Assembly: GCA_902518355.1 (NCBI GenBank)
Contig: CABYFY010000002.1
Span: 62,001-126,000, forward strand
Direction of reading: 5' to 3'
Length of the DNA stretch: 64,000 bases
Source of the DNA: an uncultured Bacteroidota bacterium
Lineage (GTDB): Bacteria; Bacteroidota; Bacteroidia; Flavobacteriales; Flavobacteriaceae
Below, in pieces: positions 1-9,803 of this stretch. The notes beneath the pieces are model-generated. The model searched no databases. It was not told the DNA's origin and saw only the letters and a list, made by a program, of their open reading frames with translations. Numbering within the stretch: position 1 is the stretch's first letter; each line of letters opens with the position of its first letter. The translations under genes were made by a program, and so were the position numbers.

Positions 1-311
1 TCTTTTTTAACATCGATTAAATAAGCTTTATCATCTTCCACAACATCATTTCCTTGAATATATACCTGCTTGGTAATATACTTATTAAACTCCTCCTCTG
101 CTTTTTCAGCTGCGATAAAACTAACACTATTACCTTCATTTTCATTAATTCCAATAGCGTATAAAATATTTTGTTGTTTTTCAAGAGTCTTATTAACTCT
201 AATTTTATCCTTAAGGGATGCATCAATTGCAGCTAGTAATGTACCTACGATTACAACAAGACCAATTGCAAACAATAGAGTATATGTGTTTTTTTCCGTA
301 TTAATTGCCAT
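1..311 (-). CDS. nqrC: Na+-translocating NADH:quinone reductase subunit C (N-terminal part)
   Basis: Subunit C of the sodium-pumping NADH:quinone oxidoreductase in the inner membrane, which carries a covalent FMN in its periplasmic part. Only the first ~103 codons are in the window; the gene continues past the left edge. Reading from the ATG at 311 the protein begins MAINTEKNTYTLLFAIGLVV, a single N-terminal membrane anchor, followed by an extracytoplasmic region rich in Lys and Glu. The FMN-binding threonine lies outside the window. The start is 2 bp beyond the nqrB stop, the usual A-B-C order, so it is co-transcribed with nqrB and nqrA. The call rests on the anchor and operon position. Confidence 0.88.
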   Translation of the reverse strand, partial: MAINTEKNTYTLLFAIGLVVIVGTLLAAIDASLKDKIRVNKTLEKQQNILYAIGINENEGNSVSFIAAEKAEEEFNKYITKQVYIQGNDVVEDDKAYLIDVKK

Positions 312-313
312 AA

Positions 314-1528
314 TTAAGCTGCTTTAATTTTTAATCTATTTAATCTCATCTTTACATTTGACTGAATAACAAAATGATCAATAGTTGGTGCAAACACATT
401 CATCAATAAAATTGCTAGAAATACGCCTTCTGGATATGCTGGGTTAAATACTCTAATCATTATCGAAATAAAACCTATGAGAAAACCATAAATCCATTTA
501 CCTTTATTTGTTTGAGCTGCAGTAACAGGGTCAGTTGCCATGAAAACAGCACCAAATAAAATACTACCAATTAATAAATGTTCCCAGAATGGAACACTCA
601 TCAGCCCATAAAATTTACTTGAATCTGTTATAATACCAGCCTCGATGACTCCGTTGAAAATTAAGCCCATAACAAGAGCACCTATTAGTGTACTTAGGAT
701 TATTCTCCAACTTCCAATTTTACTAAAAATCAAAAATAGTGCACCAAATATTATAAGCAATTTTGAAGTTTCACCAATTGATCCAGGGATAAAACCAAAA
801 AACATATCTTGAAGGGAGTACATGTCGACTGTAAGATTTTGTGCATGCATTCCAAGAATAGTCTCGCCAGAAATAGCTTCAGGAGTACCTGCTCTATTAA
901 CCGCATCATATACCCAGACCTTATCACCACTCATCCAAGTGGGGTAAGCAAAGAACAAGAATGCTCGAATGGTAAGCGCTGGATTCAAAATATTCATTCC
1001 AGTACCTCCAAAAACTTCTTTTCCGATTACCACTCCAAATACTACAGAAACAGCCAACATCCACAGAGGTAAATCAACCGGAACTATAAGTGGGACTAAC
1101 ATTCCTGTAACAAGATAACCCTCCTCAACTTCATGACCTTTAATTACTGCAAAGATAAATTCAACCGTTAATCCAACTACATAGGAAACAATAACCAAAG
1201 GCAGTACTTTCATTGATCCTATCATTAGATTATCAAAAGTTAAAAAGTTTCCAAAAAGAGAAACTTGAGTAGAAATACCATTTGCGGTATCAATTGCTAG
1301 GTTGTGTTGGTATCCAGCATTAAAAATTCCGAAAATTAAACATGGAACTAATGACATGATAACAGTATTCATTGTTCTTTTCAAATCATCAGCAACTTTC
1401 ACATGTGTACCCGATGATGTTATATCATTTGGTGTAAAAAGAAATGTATGGAATGCATTGAATGCTGGGGCCATTTTTTTGCCCTTAAAACTTTCTTTTA
1501 TTTCGTGTAGTTTTGACTTTATTGACAT
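314..1528 (-). CDS. nqrB: Na+-translocating NADH:quinone reductase subunit B
   Basis: Polytopic inner-membrane subunit of Na+-NQR (404 aa, the normal family length), which takes part in electron transfer and sodium translocation. Many hydrophobic helices are visible. The covalent FMN attachment motif appears as AISGETILG, placing the flavin-bearing threonine at about residue 223; the usual form of the motif is SGAT, so Glu replaces Ala. The segment FGGTGMNILNPALTIRAFLF is typical of NqrB/RnfD proteins. The gene lies 1 bp after nqrA and 2 bp before nqrC, so it is the middle of an operon whose remaining genes (nqrD-F) should lie left of the window. Confidence 0.97.
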   Translation of the reverse strand: MSIKSKLHEIKESFKGKKMAPAFNAFHTFLFTPNDITSSGTHVKVADDLKRTMNTVIMSLVPCLIFGIFNAGYQHNLAIDTANGISTQVSLFGNFLTFDNLMIGSMKVLPLVIVSYVVGLTVEFIFAVIKGHEVEEGYLVTGMLVPLIVPVDLPLWMLAVSVVFGVVIGKEVFGGTGMNILNPALTIRAFLFFAYPTWMSGDKVWVYDAVNRAGTPEAISGETILGMHAQNLTVDMYSLQDMFFGFIPGSIGETSKLLIIFGALFLIFSKIGSWRIILSTLIGALVMGLIFNGVIEAGIITDSSKFYGLMSVPFWEHLLIGSILFGAVFMATDPVTAAQTNKGKWIYGFLIGFISIMIRVFNPAYPEGVFLAILLMNVFAPTIDHFVIQSNVKMRLNRLKIKAA

Positions 1529-1529
1529 A

Positions 1530-2867
1530 TTAACCTATTTCTTTTTTCATTAAATCTAATCCTTCTCTTATAATACTTTGATGTGGTTGCTTGGAAACAC
1601 AAATAAATTCTGTCAAAGCAAAATCCTCAGGGGATACTTCATACATTCCTAATGCCTCCATTTCATCTAAATCTTTGTACATGCAAGCTTTCAAAATTTG
1701 CATTGGATAAATATCCAAGGGAAATACTTCTTCAAACGAGCCGGTCACAACAAATGCTCTATGCTCACCATTGGTATTAGTATTTAAATCATATTTCTTA
1801 TTTGGAAATAACCAGGAAAAAGTAAGCGCTCTGGAAACAGAAAACTTTTCAAATATTGGTTTTGCCCATCCAAACAAGTCATAATCATTGCCCTCTGGAA
1901 TCGCAGTGATTTCATTACTGTAATGCCTTAAATGTCCATTAAAGTTTATCATTGTTCCAGTAAAAACATTTCCTGATATTATTCTTGAATTCTTCTCATT
2001 TAAGTTTAGAAAAGTTGAAATATTTGAACCAGCAAGTGTTTTGTAATATTTTGGCTTAGAAATAGAAGAACCTACCAAAGCAACAATTCTCTCAGGTGAA
2101 AATTTACCATTTAATATTGTATTACCAATTATAGCTAAGTCTGGCAGATTTAAAGTCCAAACAGTATCACCTTTATTAATTGGTGAAACCTTATTAATTA
2201 TTGTACTAAGATTACCAGCGGGGTGTGGTCCAGAAACATTGTGAATTATCACATCGTTTAATTCTCTTAGAAAGCTATTACTCTCTTTTCTTAGGGAAAT
2301 ATTGACAGAACCTTTAGTTAGTTTTGATAAATGCTTTATGGCTTCAATAATATTTTCTTTTTGGTCTTTTGTAATAAAGTCATAATCCGCTGAAAGTGGA
2401 GACGAATCAAATCCAGAAATAAAAATTTCTTTTGGACTAGATTCAGGATCCGCAATGACATCATAGGGTCTTTGCTTTATGTAAGTCCATAATCCATTTT
2501 CTAATAAATAATCGATAATGTCTGATGAATTTTCAGATTTTAATTTTTTAATTTTTTTGTAAGTAATCTCCTTGTCTGCATGAATTTTTATCTCCAACAC
2601 CCTTCTTCTTTCTCCTCTTACTATTTCTTTAATTTTTCCAGATACGGGTGAAACAAATTTTACTTTTTCGTAATTTTTATCAAAAAATAAAATGTCACCA
2701 GCCTTAACTGACTCATTTTCTTTAACAACTAACTTTGGAAAAACGCCGTGAAAATCTGCAGGGTAAACGGTAAAATCTTGTGAAAATTTAGCTTGTTCAA
2801 TTTCATTTGAAGGTTTACCAACTAATTTTAAATCTAAACCTTTTTTTACAATAATGTCCATTGACAT
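1530..2867 (-). CDS. nqrA: Na+-translocating NADH:quinone reductase subunit A
   Basis: Peripheral cytoplasmic subunit of Na+-NQR, 445 aa, full length. The N-terminus reads MSMDIIVKKGLDLKLVGKP; the GLDLKL.GKP segment is the family signature. A second Met at codon 3 is an equally possible start, because no Shine-Dalgarno sequence helps in this phylum. It is the first gene of the nqr operon and diverges from the T9SS plug gene at 2975. A good promoter (TTG-N20-TATTTTTG) lies about 36 bp upstream. The sodium gradient it supports fits a marine organism. Confidence 0.97.
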   Translation of the reverse strand: MSMDIIVKKGLDLKLVGKPSNEIEQAKFSQDFTVYPADFHGVFPKLVVKENESVKAGDILFFDKNYEKVKFVSPVSGKIKEIVRGERRRVLEIKIHADKEITYKKIKKLKSENSSDIIDYLLENGLWTYIKQRPYDVIADPESSPKEIFISGFDSSPLSADYDFITKDQKENIIEAIKHLSKLTKGSVNISLRKESNSFLRELNDVIIHNVSGPHPAGNLSTIINKVSPINKGDTVWTLNLPDLAIIGNTILNGKFSPERIVALVGSSISKPKYYKTLAGSNISTFLNLNEKNSRIISGNVFTGTMINFNGHLRHYSNEITAIPEGNDYDLFGWAKPIFEKFSVSRALTFSWLFPNKKYDLNTNTNGEHRAFVVTGSFEEVFPLDIYPMQILKACMYKDLDEMEALGMYEVSPEDFALTEFICVSKQPHQSIIREGLDLMKKEIG

Positions 2868-2902
2868 AAATCTGGTAATTAGCTTAATAATAAATTTCGC
2901 TG

Positions 2903-2933
2903 CAAAAATAAGCCAATATTGAAGATCTTACAA
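2903..2933 (-). promoter_or_regulatory. Promoter of the nqrABC... operon
   Basis: On the minus strand a TTG (2933-2931) is followed after 20 bp by TATTTTTG (2910-2903). This matches the Bacteroidota sigma-A consensus TTG-N17-23-TAnnTTTG. It sits 36 bp upstream of the nqrA start codon, a sensible leader length. Confidence 0.65.
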
Positions 2934-2974
2934 TTAATTTTTAATTATTTTTAATAAGATTTTTTAACAAAAAA

Positions 2975-4222
2975 ATGAAAAAAAGATTCGTTCTTCTTAC
3001 TGCATTATTTTTATCGTTTAAATTTATTTTTTCTCAATCAATAAATCCCGATAATGTTAAGTCAATTTCCTTCCAAAAACAAAATGAAAATAAATTTTCT
3101 AACATCTTTGTTGGAACAATTAATGAAAAGTTTTCCTTGTCATTTGACATTTTATCAGGGCTAGAGCATGACCTGTATTATGTAATTGAACATTGTGATT
3201 TTAATTGGGAAAAATCTCAACTTATCAAATCAGAATATATTCAAGGTTTCGACGATGTAAAAATCGATAACTATTCAAGTAGTTTTAACACATATCAAAT
3301 TTATACACATTATAAAATTAGTTTCCCAAATTCTAATACAAGTTTTAAAAAATCTGGTAACTACATAATTAAAATAACAGACGAATATGGTGATGAAATT
3401 TTTAGAAGAAAGCTCATTCTTTATGAAAATTTGGTAACAGTTCAGACAGAAATTAAGAGGTCTCGAGAAATAGAATTTATTAATGAAAAGCAAGTTGTTA
3501 ATTTTGAAATAAACCCGATAAACATTCAGTTAAACAACCCTAGTAAAACAGTTAAGGTAAAAGTTTTTAAAAACAATGAATTAAATTATTCGATTGAAAA
3601 TATCAAACCGCAATATAATATGGGGCGAAAACTCATTTATAAATACGATAAAGAATTGAGTTTTTGGGGAGGAAATGAATATCTTTTTTTTGAAAATAAA
3701 TTTGTAAGAAATACAAGCATCAATATTAGAGGTTTTGATTTAGAGGATATTTACAGTAATTTCTTGTTTGAAGATTTTTCCAGAAAAAACAGAAAATATA
3801 CTTACAATCCTGACATCAATGGCGGGTTTTTATTTAATGTAAATAATTCATCTAATGCAGAATTTGAAGCTGACTATGTAAACATTCATTTTTATCTACA
3901 AAAACCTCAAGCCTTTGATTTAGAAAATAAAATATACGTTGTTGGTGATTTTAATAATTATCAAATTAGCGACGAGTATTTAATGGAATATAATTCTAGA
4001 TACAATTTGTTTGAGTTAGTTTTAAAATTAAAACAAGGATTTTACAACTATAAATACATTGCAGTTAATCAAGAGAAAAAGATAATTCACGGAGAAATAA
4101 GCGGAAATTTTGACGAAACCGAAAATGAATATAATGTGATTGTTTACTACAGAAACTATGGAGAACGATTTGACAGAGTTGTGGGTGTAGGAAAAGGTCT
4201 TTCTCAATTCATAACTAACTGA
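2975..4222 (+). CDS. Type IX secretion system Plug-like protein (DUF5103 family)
   Basis: Secreted or periplasmic protein of 415 aa with a clear signal peptide (about residues 1-21, ending IFSQS). The N-terminal half contains the conserved stretch DLYYVIEHCDFNW and later SSFNTYQIYTHYKISFPNSN, which I recognise from the DUF5103 / T9SS plug family. In that family the protein closes the SprA translocon pore of the type IX secretion system. The C-terminal ~120 residues look like a second beta-sandwich domain. It diverges from nqrA and is followed 29 bp later by apaG. The family call rests on remembered motifs; the role in secretion follows from the family and is not shown here. Confidence 0.82.
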   Translation: MKKRFVLLTALFLSFKFIFSQSINPDNVKSISFQKQNENKFSNIFVGTINEKFSLSFDILSGLEHDLYYVIEHCDFNWEKSQLIKSEYIQGFDDVKIDNYSSSFNTYQIYTHYKISFPNSNTSFKKSGNYIIKITDEYGDEIFRRKLILYENLVTVQTEIKRSREIEFINEKQVVNFEINPINIQLNNPSKTVKVKVFKNNELNYSIENIKPQYNMGRKLIYKYDKELSFWGGNEYLFFENKFVRNTSINIRGFDLEDIYSNFLFEDFSRKNRKYTYNPDINGGFLFNVNNSSNAEFEADYVNIHFYLQKPQAFDLENKIYVVGDFNNYQISDEYLMEYNSRYNLFELVLKLKQGFYNYKYIAVNQEKKIIHGEISGNFDETENEYNVIVYYRNYGERFDRVVGVGKGLSQFITN

Positions 4223-4251
4223 AAAAAATTCATTATTTTTAGTATCATATT

Positions 4252-4638
4252 ATGGTAACACAAATAACCAAAGGCATTAAGATTTCTGTAGATACCGAAT
4301 TTCAAGGAACCTACTATAAAGACACCAACCTTCTTTACGCTTTTGAATATTCAATTTCCATAGAAAACCAAAGTTCTGATGTTGTTCAGCTTAATTCAAG
4401 ACATTGGGTAATTTTGGATTCACTTAATAACGAAGAAGTTGTAAATGGTGAAGGAGTAATCGGAAAAAAACCTGTTTTACAACCAGGTAAAATTCACAAT
4501 TACAAGTCGGGATGCTTACTATCCTCTCCCTTTGGAGCAATGTATGGCTATTACAGAATGATAAATCTAAATTCTACAAAAAAATTTAATGTAATTATTC
4601 CTTCATTTAAGCTTAGTGCCCCATTTGCACTTAATTAA
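4252..4638 (+). CDS. apaG: Co2+/Mg2+ efflux protein ApaG-like (ApaG domain)
   Basis: Small beta-sandwich protein of 128 aa, the usual length for ApaG. The family signature is visible in the middle as RHWVILDSLN, then GEGVIGKKPVLQPG (the conserved GxGVxGxxP..PG loop), then YKSGCLLSSPFGAMYGYYRM. The biochemical function of ApaG is not settled; cobalt resistance and magnesium phenotypes are known in enterobacteria. It may be co-transcribed with the upstream plug gene (29 bp gap). Confidence 0.95.
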   Translation: MVTQITKGIKISVDTEFQGTYYKDTNLLYAFEYSISIENQSSDVVQLNSRHWVILDSLNNEEVVNGEGVIGKKPVLQPGKIHNYKSGCLLSSPFGAMYGYYRMINLNSTKKFNVIIPSFKLSAPFALN

Positions 4639-4685
4639 AAGTATTATAAAAATTAGTTGTATTTTCACACACCAAATTGAAAATT

Positions 4686-6320
4686 ATGAGCACAGGTTTT
4701 TTTAAGGTTCCAAAGGCTAAAAATGAAGTAGTTAAATCTTACATTCCAGGATCGAAAGAAAGGGATGAAATTCAAAAGACATATAAAGAGATGATAAACT
4801 CTTTCACGGAAGTTCCGATGTATATCAACGGAAAAGATGTAAAATCACAAAATAAAAAACAAATTAGCCCTCCACACGATCACCAAAATATTGTTGGTGA
4901 ATACTACATCGCCGAACCAAAACATATTGATGATGCGATTGAATCTGCATTAGCTGCAAAAGAAAACTGGGAAAACATGTCATGGGAAAATAGATCTGCA
5001 ATATTTCTCAAGGCTGCTGAATTAATTGCTGGACCCTTTAGATCTAAAATAAATGCAGCGACTATGATTGGCCAATCAAAAACAGTTCATCAAGCTGAAA
5101 TAGATTCAGCTTGTGAATTAATTGATTTTTTAAGGTTTAATGTTGAATTTGCAACCCAAATTTACAGCAATCAACCTGAAAGTGATGGTGATGCATGGAA
5201 TAGAGTTGAGTACAGAGCATTAGAGGGTTTTGTTTACGCGGTAACCCCATTTAATTTTACTGCAATAGCAGGAAATTTACCAACTTGTATGGCAATGTTA
5301 GGTAATGTTGTTCTTTGGAAACCTAGTAGCACACAAATTTTATCTGCAAAAATAATCATTGATGTGCTGAAGGAAGCTGGGCTGCCAGATGGTGTTATAA
5401 ACGCTGTTTATGGTAATGCTGCTTTGATTACAGAAAAAGCTTTGTCTCATAAAGAGTTCAGTGGATTACACTTCACAGGGTCAACATCTGTGTTTAATAG
5501 TTTTTGGAAAACTATTGGTGACAATATTGCTAACTACAATACTTATCCTAAAATTGTAGGTGAGACAGGCGGTAAAGACTTTATTCTTGCTCACCAATCT
5601 GCAAATCCTAAACAAGTCTCAACAGCAATTACTAGAGGGGCATTTGAATTTCAGGGACAAAAATGTAGTGCCGCTTCTAGAGGCTATATTTCAGAATCTC
5701 TTTGGAACAAGGTAAAAGGATATCTTGAAGATGATTTAAAATCTATCTCTATGGGATCTCCCGAAAATTTTGAAAATTTTGTCACTTCTGTAATTGATGA
5801 AAAATCATTTGATAAAATATCAAAGTATATTGACGATGCAAATGATTCTGATAGTGCCGAAGTTATTATTGGTGGTTCTTATGACAAATCAAATGGTTAT
5901 TTTATCGAACCAACTGTAATTTTAACTTCTGATCCAAATTATGTGACAATGAGGGAGGAAATATTTGGACCGGTTATGACTATATATGTTTTTAAAGATT
6001 CAGATTTTGATAAAACTCTAAATTTAGTAGACAAGACTAGTGAATACGCATTAACCGGCGCAATTCTTGCTGGTAATAGATATATAATTGAAAAGGCAAC
6101 TAAAGTACTAAAAAATTCAGCCGGTAACTTCTATATAAACGATAAACCAACTGGTGCTGTTGTTGGAAAACAGCCTTTTGGTGGTGCCAGAGGATCCGGA
6201 ACAAACGATAAAGCTGGAAGTATGCTAAATTTATTAAGATGGGTGTCACCAAGATTAATTAAGGAAACTTTTGTTACTCCAACGGACTACAAATACCCTT
6301 TCCTTGAAAAAGAAAAATAA
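4686..6320 (+). CDS. pruA: 1-pyrroline-5-carboxylate dehydrogenase
   Basis: NAD-dependent aldehyde dehydrogenase of the proline catabolic pathway, oxidising glutamate semialdehyde to glutamate. The 544 aa length and the segment AVTPFNFTAIAGNLPTCMAM fit the eukaryote-like group found in Bacteroidota. The catalytic cysteine is in FQGQKCSAASRG (about Cys327) and the general-base glutamate in GETGGKDF (about Glu293). I chose the ATG at 4686 (MSTGFFKVP) over an in-frame TTG three codons upstream, because the family begins here and ATG is favoured. No proline dehydrogenase gene is adjacent. Confidence 0.97.
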   Translation: MSTGFFKVPKAKNEVVKSYIPGSKERDEIQKTYKEMINSFTEVPMYINGKDVKSQNKKQISPPHDHQNIVGEYYIAEPKHIDDAIESALAAKENWENMSWENRSAIFLKAAELIAGPFRSKINAATMIGQSKTVHQAEIDSACELIDFLRFNVEFATQIYSNQPESDGDAWNRVEYRALEGFVYAVTPFNFTAIAGNLPTCMAMLGNVVLWKPSSTQILSAKIIIDVLKEAGLPDGVINAVYGNAALITEKALSHKEFSGLHFTGSTSVFNSFWKTIGDNIANYNTYPKIVGETGGKDFILAHQSANPKQVSTAITRGAFEFQGQKCSAASRGYISESLWNKVKGYLEDDLKSISMGSPENFENFVTSVIDEKSFDKISKYIDDANDSDSAEVIIGGSYDKSNGYFIEPTVILTSDPNYVTMREEIFGPVMTIYVFKDSDFDKTLNLVDKTSEYALTGAILAGNRYIIEKATKVLKNSAGNFYINDKPTGAVVGKQPFGGARGSGTNDKAGSMLNLLRWVSPRLIKETFVTPTDYKYPFLEKEK

Positions 6321-6325
6321 CCAAT

Positions 6326-9300
6326 ATGTGTAATCTAAAGAAATTCTTAACATTCACACTGGTAATAATGGTTAGTGTGTTTTATTCGCAAGAAAAAAAT
6401 AAGTCAAAAATTGATAATTATTTGGTAGATAATTTTTCATTGAAAAGTAATCAATATTCTGTAAAAAGTTCAATAGAAACAAATCCGAATTATGATGTTT
6501 ACTACGTTCAACAAAAATTTAACAATATTGACGTTCATAATGCAATTTCAACAATGGCAATCAAAGATGGTGAAGTCAAATCATACAACAATAGATTTGT
6601 TAATGACAATTATGGTCAGAGTTCACTCCTCGTACCTAAAATTGATAGCTATGCAGCGATTGAGAAAGGATTAAACGAATTAAAAATTAGTGAATTTAAA
6701 AATTCTCCAGATGGATGGACACACACCAATCCAAACAATGTAGAAGCCAAACTTGTGTATGTAGTTTTAGATGATAAATTAAATCTAACTTGGAATTTTA
6801 ATATTGTCACTACAGATCACAAAAACTGGTATGATATTTTTGTTAGTGCTGAAGACGGAAAAGTTGTAAAAAAAGAAAATTGGATTATAAATTGTGAATT
6901 TGATAAAAATGGTAATCATAAACATAGTCACAGCGTAGTAAAAAATAATTCAAACAAGTCGTCCAATGATGGATCTTCTTACAATGTGGTTTCATTACCA
7001 ACACCAAGTCCAAATCACGGACCATTTGAATTACTTAACGACCCTGCTGATCCAGTAGCATCACCTTTTGGATGGCATGACACCGATGGAGTTGAAGGTC
7101 CTGATTATACAATTACTAGAGGTAATAATGTATACGCAAGAGAAGATGACGAAGGAAATGGATTAGGTACTGGGATAGATACTGACTACTCTCCAGATGG
7201 TGGATCAGAATTGAATTTTAATTTTGAAGCTGATTTTTCTCTTCCACCTTCAGAAAACATGGATGCATCGATAACTAATTTATTTTACATAAATAATATG
7301 ATGCATGATATATGGTACAGATATGGCTTTGATGAAGCTAGTGGTAATTTTCAAGAAAACAATTACGGAAACGGGGGTTTTGGAGGTGATAGTGTAAATG
7401 CAGATGGTCAAGATGGAAGTGGTTTTAATAATGCAAGTTTTGGTACACCACCAGATGGTCAAAACCCTCAAATGACAATGTTTCTTTGGAGTGGTCCTGC
7501 AGGAGAACCTCTAACAATTTTAAATGGTAATTTAGCTGGTGAATATACGGGACTACCTGCTGGATTTGGAGAATCATTGCCTAATAATTCGCCTCTCTCA
7601 GGTGAGCTAGCATTATTAACTGATCAAGGGGAATTAGGTGAAGATGCACCTGATCCTCATGATGCTTGTCAAACAATAATTAACCCTTCAGAATTAGACG
7701 GAAAAATAGCAGTCATAAGAAGGGGAACCTGTGAATTTGGTTTTAAAATTCTAGCTGCCGAAAACGCAGGTGCAATTGCGGTAATAATGGTTAATAATGA
7801 AGCTGGTGGTCCAATAACTATGGGAGCTGGTGCTGATGGAGGTAGTGTAACTATACCATCAATTATGATTAGTCAGGCTGATGGTGAAGCTTTAATAGCT
7901 GCACTACAAGTTGGGGACACAATTAATGCTGAACTCATTAACGCGGCAAATTACACTGACTCAGATTATGATAATGAAATAATAGCTCATGAATATGGTC
8001 ATGGAATTTCCAATAGATTGATGGGGGGTGCACAAGCTGCAGGATGTATGCAAAACGATGAACAACAAGGGGAAGGTTTTTCAGATTGGTTTGGATTAAT
8101 GATTACATTGGGTGAAAATGATGCACCTTCAATTCCTAGAGGGGTTGCTACATATTCTGCCGGTCAAGCACCAAATGGCACTGGCATCAGAAATGCTCCG
8201 TATTCCCCTGACTTTGGAGTTAATCCATACACATATGCTGACACTAATAATACAGCTGCTGTGAGCCAACCTCATGGAGTTGGTTTTGTTTTTGCAACGA
8301 TGTTGTGGGATTTAACATGGCTGTTTATAGACGAATATGGGTTCGATCCTGATCTTACCAATGGCAATGGAGGAAATAATATGGTTATGCAATTGGTTAT
8401 TGACGGATTAAAACTCGCCCCGTGTAGTTCTGGATTTGTTGATATGAGAGATGCAATTTTATTAGCTGACGAGCTTGTTTATAATGGAGCAAACGAATGT
8501 TTAATTTGGGGTGCCTTTGCAGCAAGAGGATTAGGTTGGCAAGCTGACCAAGGGAATGCAAGCAGCAGGACAGACCAAGTTGAAGATTTTAATTTACCAC
8601 CAAGTTGTATGCAATCAAACAATCAGTTTGACACCGGGGTATTATCCATTGACTCACCTGTTAGTGGAGTCTTAAGTAACAGTGAAAATATAACTATTAC
8701 AGTAAGGAACTACGGAGTTATGGGTGCTTCAAATATAGATGTTTTCTATCAAATTAACGGAGGAGATCAAATTATTGAAACGCTAGAAGGAGTAATTATG
8801 TCGGGACAAAGTACAGAATATACTTTTAATACTGCAGCTGACTTTTCAGTGATTGGAGATTATGAAATAACCTCTGGCACAATTCAATCTAATGATGAAG
8901 ATTCCTCAAATGATTCAATATCAGTGACAATAACAAGTCAAGAAACCTCAAATTGTCCAGATAACTATACACTTCCAATCGCTTGGAGAGATAATTTTGA
9001 GTGTTATGATCCATTTATAATAAGCGATATCGGTGATTGGATTATGTATGATTTAGATGGAGGTACAACTTGGGGTGCTAATGCAGTTGATTTTGAAAAT
9101 GAAAGCTATGTTGGAACTGGAATTATATACAATGATGAATTAGCAACTCCAACAGGAGGACCTGTTCCAGAATGGGATACATATCAAGGAGATCAAGGAT
9201 TATATTTTGTAGCATCTGGTGCCAATGGAACAACAATTCCAAACGACGATTGGATGATTAGTCCTGAGTTTTCTCTTAGCGGTATTACCTCTCCGATATT

Positions 9301-9802
9301 TTCAATGAAAGCAAAATCTGTCAATGACACCTATGGACTTGAGAGGTTTCAAATTGCAGTTGGTAATAGTACCGATTATAACGAATTTACTATTATTTCT
9401 GACGGAGCATATATTGAAGCTCCAACCGAGTGGACAACATATGAATTCGATTTGTCTGCATATGAAGGTGAGAATATTAGAATTGCAATTCATTATGTTG
9501 GTAATGATTCATTCGTTCTTCAAACTGACTCATTCAAAGTTGAAGGAACATTGGGTCTAAGTGAAAATGAAATTTCTGATTTCGAGTATTATTACAACCC
9601 ATTTAATGATATCTTGAATGTGAACTCCAGCGAAAAACTATCTAATATTCAAATTTTCAATATTTTGGGTCAAAAAATTATTGAAGAAGATATAAATAGT
9701 TATAATCATCAGACTAATTTAGGTAATCTTTCAACATCTATATACTTTATAAAGGTTGAAAGTAATAATGGTGTTAACACATTTAAATTAAGGGTAAGAT
9801 AA
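6326..9802 (+). CDS. Secreted M36-family (fungalysin-type) metallopeptidase with T9SS C-terminal domain
   Basis: Large extracellular zinc protease, 1158 aa. In order: signal peptide (1-~22, ending FYSQ); an FTP-like propeptide; a catalytic domain with the zinc motif HEYGHG (His555 and His559) and the third ligand Glu583 in GEGFSDWFG; a protease-associated (PA) insert at about 450-540 (GKIAVIRRGTCEFGFK); a CARDB-like region near 770-860; a MAM/jelly-roll-like region; and a C-terminal T9SS type A sorting domain ending in NILGQKIIEE...STSIYFIKV. The sorting domain marks it as cargo of the type IX system, so it is probably secreted or cell-surface and feeds on external protein. It starts 5 bp after pruA and ends 1 bp from the convergent rsmG. 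Confidence 0.93.
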   Translation: MCNLKKFLTFTLVIMVSVFYSQEKNKSKIDNYLVDNFSLKSNQYSVKSSIETNPNYDVYYVQQKFNNIDVHNAISTMAIKDGEVKSYNNRFVNDNYGQSSLLVPKIDSYAAIEKGLNELKISEFKNSPDGWTHTNPNNVEAKLVYVVLDDKLNLTWNFNIVTTDHKNWYDIFVSAEDGKVVKKENWIINCEFDKNGNHKHSHSVVKNNSNKSSNDGSSYNVVSLPTPSPNHGPFELLNDPADPVASPFGWHDTDGVEGPDYTITRGNNVYAREDDEGNGLGTGIDTDYSPDGGSELNFNFEADFSLPPSENMDASITNLFYINNMMHDIWYRYGFDEASGNFQENNYGNGGFGGDSVNADGQDGSGFNNASFGTPPDGQNPQMTMFLWSGPAGEPLTILNGNLAGEYTGLPAGFGESLPNNSPLSGELALLTDQGELGEDAPDPHDACQTIINPSELDGKIAVIRRGTCEFGFKILAAENAGAIAVIMVNNEAGGPITMGAGADGGSVTIPSIMISQADGEALIAALQVGDTINAELINAANYTDSDYDNEIIAHEYGHGISNRLMGGAQAAGCMQNDEQQGEGFSDWFGLMITLGENDAPSIPRGVATYSAGQAPNGTGIRNAPYSPDFGVNPYTYADTNNTAAVSQPHGVGFVFATMLWDLTWLFIDEYGFDPDLTNGNGGNNMVMQLVIDGLKLAPCSSGFVDMRDAILLADELVYNGANECLIWGAFAARGLGWQADQGNASSRTDQVEDFNLPPSCMQSNNQFDTGVLSIDSPVSGVLSNSENITITVRNYGVMGASNIDVFYQINGGDQIIETLEGVIMSGQSTEYTFNTAADFSVIGDYEITSGTIQSNDEDSSNDSISVTITSQETSNCPDNYTLPIAWRDNFECYDPFIISDIGDWIMYDLDGGTTWGANAVDFENESYVGTGIIYNDELATPTGGPVPEWDTYQGDQGLYFVASGANGTTIPNDDWMISPEFSLSGITSPIFSMKAKSVNDTYGLERFQIAVGNSTDYNEFTIISDGAYIEAPTEWTTYEFDLSAYEGENIRIAIHYVGNDSFVLQTDSFKVEGTLGLSENEISDFEYYYNPFNDILNVNSSEKLSNIQIFNILGQKIIEEDINSYNHQTNLGNLSTSIYFIKVESNNGVNTFKLRVR

Positions 9803-9803
9803 A

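Noticed and set aside
809-1072. Rightward ORF of 87 codons within nqrB
   Set aside because: Lies entirely antisense to nqrB, a well-conserved gene, and its product shows no recognisable pattern.
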